In this document: positions 14,341-15,396 of the stretch, one piece after another
Layout of the letters: each line of letters opens with the position of its first letter
Position numbering within the stretch: position 1 is the first letter of the stretch
Origin: Pseudomonadota bacterium
Lineage (GTDB): Bacteria; SAR324; XYD2-FULL-50-16; JAHJRI01
Length of the DNA stretch: 15,396 nt
Assembly (NCBI GenBank): GCA_022360105.1
Contig: JAKSDL010000317.1
Coordinates: forward strand, 1 to 15,396
Direction of reading: 5' to 3'
The notes under the pieces: generated by a model
What the model was told of the DNA's origin: nothing
The model's database searches: none
The model's input: the letters and a program-made list of their open reading frames with translations, nothing else
Position numbers and translations under genes: made by a program

Positions 14341-14408
14341 TTGTTCAAAATTTTGCCTTTTATTGTTCCCCTATGTCTCTCCTAGGGAAATTGAAAATTT
14401 TGGGACAA
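14341..14408. repeat. Imperfect long inverted repeat
   Basis: The outer arms are ttgttcaaaatttt (14341-14354) and aaaattttgggacaa (14394-14408). The inner arms are ttccccta (14366-14373) and tagggaa (14383-14389). Together they could fold into a long bulged hairpin. The right outer arm overlaps the proposed hypD -35 box. It may be a decayed repeat next to the MITE-like element. Confidence 0.4.
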
Positions 14409-14420
14409 TACCAATATAGA
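14391..14420 (+). promoter_or_regulatory. Candidate promoter of hypD
   Basis: TTGAAA (14391-14396, 5/6) and TATAGA (14415-14420, 4/6) are separated by 18 bases. Transcription from near 14427 would give a leader of about 100 bases. The long gap after hypF makes a separate promoter plausible. Confidence 0.4.
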
Positions 14421-14530
14421 ATGACATTATGTAACTTTTTAAGGTTGCGAGTTTTTCTCTCATTATCAGCTGAACATATTAACGAGTGCTAAATCAAACA
14501 CACATAACATCAAACAATTGAGGAAACACC

Positions 14531-15396
14531 ATGGATATTAATCAGACCTTAAAACGATACGAAGACAAGGAACTGGTGAAAGCTTTAGCCGGAATGATTG
14601 AGAGATCGGTGGCAAATCTTGGCAAAACCAGGTTGATGCATGTGTGTGGCACTCATGAACACGAAATTGTTAAATATGGGATCCGACAATTGTTGCCGGC
14701 AGATCTGGAGATCATACCCGGACCGGGCTGTCCGGTTTGTATCTGTCCCGTAGAATTGATAGACAAGGCCATAACCTTATCTTATCAGGATCGTGTCACT
14801 GTTTTGACTTTTGGTGATATGTTGCGGGTACCGGCAACCAAGGAATCGTTGGATGATGCCCGTAAAAACGGCGGTTCGGTCAAAATGGTATACGGGCCTT
14901 TGGAAGCCATAAACATAGCCGAAGCAAATCCGGATCATAATTTTGTGTTTTTCTCGGTAGGCTTTGAAACCACTACAGCAGGGGTTGCGGGCATGATCAA
15001 ACGTGGTGTCCCCAAGAACCTGTTTTTTCTGATCGCCAATCGTTATATTCCTCCTGTATTCCAGTTATTGATGGAGGTGCATGATCGTAAATCGATCCAG
15101 GGGTTTTTACTTGCCGGTCACGCTGCAACAATCACCGGTACGCAACCCTACCAATACATGGAATCCAAATACCAGTTACCTTCGGTGGTTGCAGGTTTTA
15201 CACCTGTTGATATTTTATCTGCCCTGCAAAAAGTACTGGCTGCCGTGGAAAAAGGTGAATCCAAGGTAATGAATGCCTATGGCAGGGTTGTAAAGGAAGA
15301 AGGTAACCTGGCAGCCCTTAAAGTCATGGATGATGTGTTTGATTTAACCCCGGGAGTCTGGAGAGGAATTACCTCAGTCGAAGGTACGGCCTATTC
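14531..15396 (+). CDS. hypD: Hydrogenase maturation factor HypD (3' end outside window)
   Basis: HypD is the Fe-S scaffold on which HypC and HypE build the Fe(CN)2CO unit in the cytoplasm. The window shows 288 codons with no stop; E. coli HypD has 373 residues, so roughly 80 are missing, including the C-terminal cysteines that bind the [4Fe-4S] cluster. Visible motifs: MHVCGTHEHEI (equivalent of the C41/H44 motif), GPGCPVCICP (the C69/C72 pair), TFGDMLRVP, FFSVGFETTTAG, LAGHAATITGT and VVAGFTPVDIL. GAGGA lies about 8 bases before ATG 14531. It stands alone after a repeat-filled 480-base gap, with its own candidate promoter. The gene looks intact as far as it can be read. Confidence 0.97.
   Translation, partial: MDINQTLKRYEDKELVKALAGMIERSVANLGKTRLMHVCGTHEHEIVKYGIRQLLPADLEIIPGPGCPVCICPVELIDKAITLSYQDRVTVLTFGDMLRVPATKESLDDARKNGGSVKMVYGPLEAINIAEANPDHNFVFFSVGFETTTAGVAGMIKRGVPKNLFFLIANRYIPPVFQLLMEVHDRKSIQGFLLAGHAATITGTQPYQYMESKYQLPSVVAGFTPVDILSALQKVLAAVEKGESKVMNAYGRVVKEEGNLAALKVMDDVFDLTPGVWRGITSVEGTAY

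Larger units (their letters stand above)
14051..14530. other. Repeat-rich gap between hypF and hypD
   Basis: The 480 bases contain no credible gene. They hold the MITE-like inverted-repeat element (14181-14327), a second imperfect inverted repeat (14341-14408) and a candidate hypD promoter, listed separately. A gap of this size inside a hyp cluster suggests insertion of non-coding repeats and separate transcription of hypD. Confidence 0.75.

Noticed and set aside
1..15396. tRNA, rRNA, CRISPR array or intact transposase gene
   Set aside because: None seen; repeats present are short inverted structures, not regularly spaced direct repeats.

Overview
The window carries a nearly complete [NiFe]-hydrogenase locus. 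It holds a membrane-bound, periplasm-facing uptake hydrogenase of the Hyb type and, divergently, the full Hyp maturation set for its metal centre. Two genes run off the ends: a multiheme c-type cytochrome at the left edge and hypD at the right edge.

Organism: Tat signal peptides, a Sec-exported multiheme cytochrome and a quinone-reactive HybA/HybB pair point to a Gram-negative bacterium with anaerobic H2-dependent respiration. The structural gene order small subunit - hybA - hybB - large subunit - protease is the one known from Geobacter and E. coli hyb operons. Base composition is moderate (slightly AT-rich). No rRNA or other phylogenetic marker is present, so I do not name a phylum.

Layout. 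1-1401 (minus): multiheme cytochrome c, at least ten heme motifs in 467 residues, 3' end missing. 1402-1530: short spacer with two palindromes and one copy of a dispersed repeat. 1531-2739 (minus): moeA, with a near-leaderless promoter. 2963-2999: a strong bidirectional terminator closing the hyb operon. 2999-8342 (minus): hybO, hybA, hybB, hybC, hybD, tightly packed with overlaps or gaps of a few bases. 8343-8899: divergent control region with a terminator-like leader hairpin before hybO, a 14-bp palindrome at the hybO ribosome site, a perfect 9+9 dyad in the middle and a sigma70-like promoter for hypC. 8900-14050 (plus): hypC, hypE, hypA, hypB, hypF. 14051-14530: a repeat-rich gap with a MITE-like element. 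14531-15396 (plus): hypD, 3' end missing.

How it works together (known family roles): HypE and HypF make the cyanide ligands, HypC and HypD assemble the Fe(CN)2CO unit, HypA and HypB insert nickel, and HybD clips the large-subunit tail after the last ligand. HybO and HybC fold together and leave through Tat on the HybO signal. HybA (four Fe-S clusters) and HybB (about ten membrane helices) pass electrons from H2 to the quinone pool. The left-edge cytochrome could be a further periplasmic electron carrier, but a terminator and moeA separate it from hyb, so the link is inference.

The genes themselves are recognisable families. The less ordinary content is the cytochrome, the layered signals in the control region, and two families of intergenic inverted repeats.
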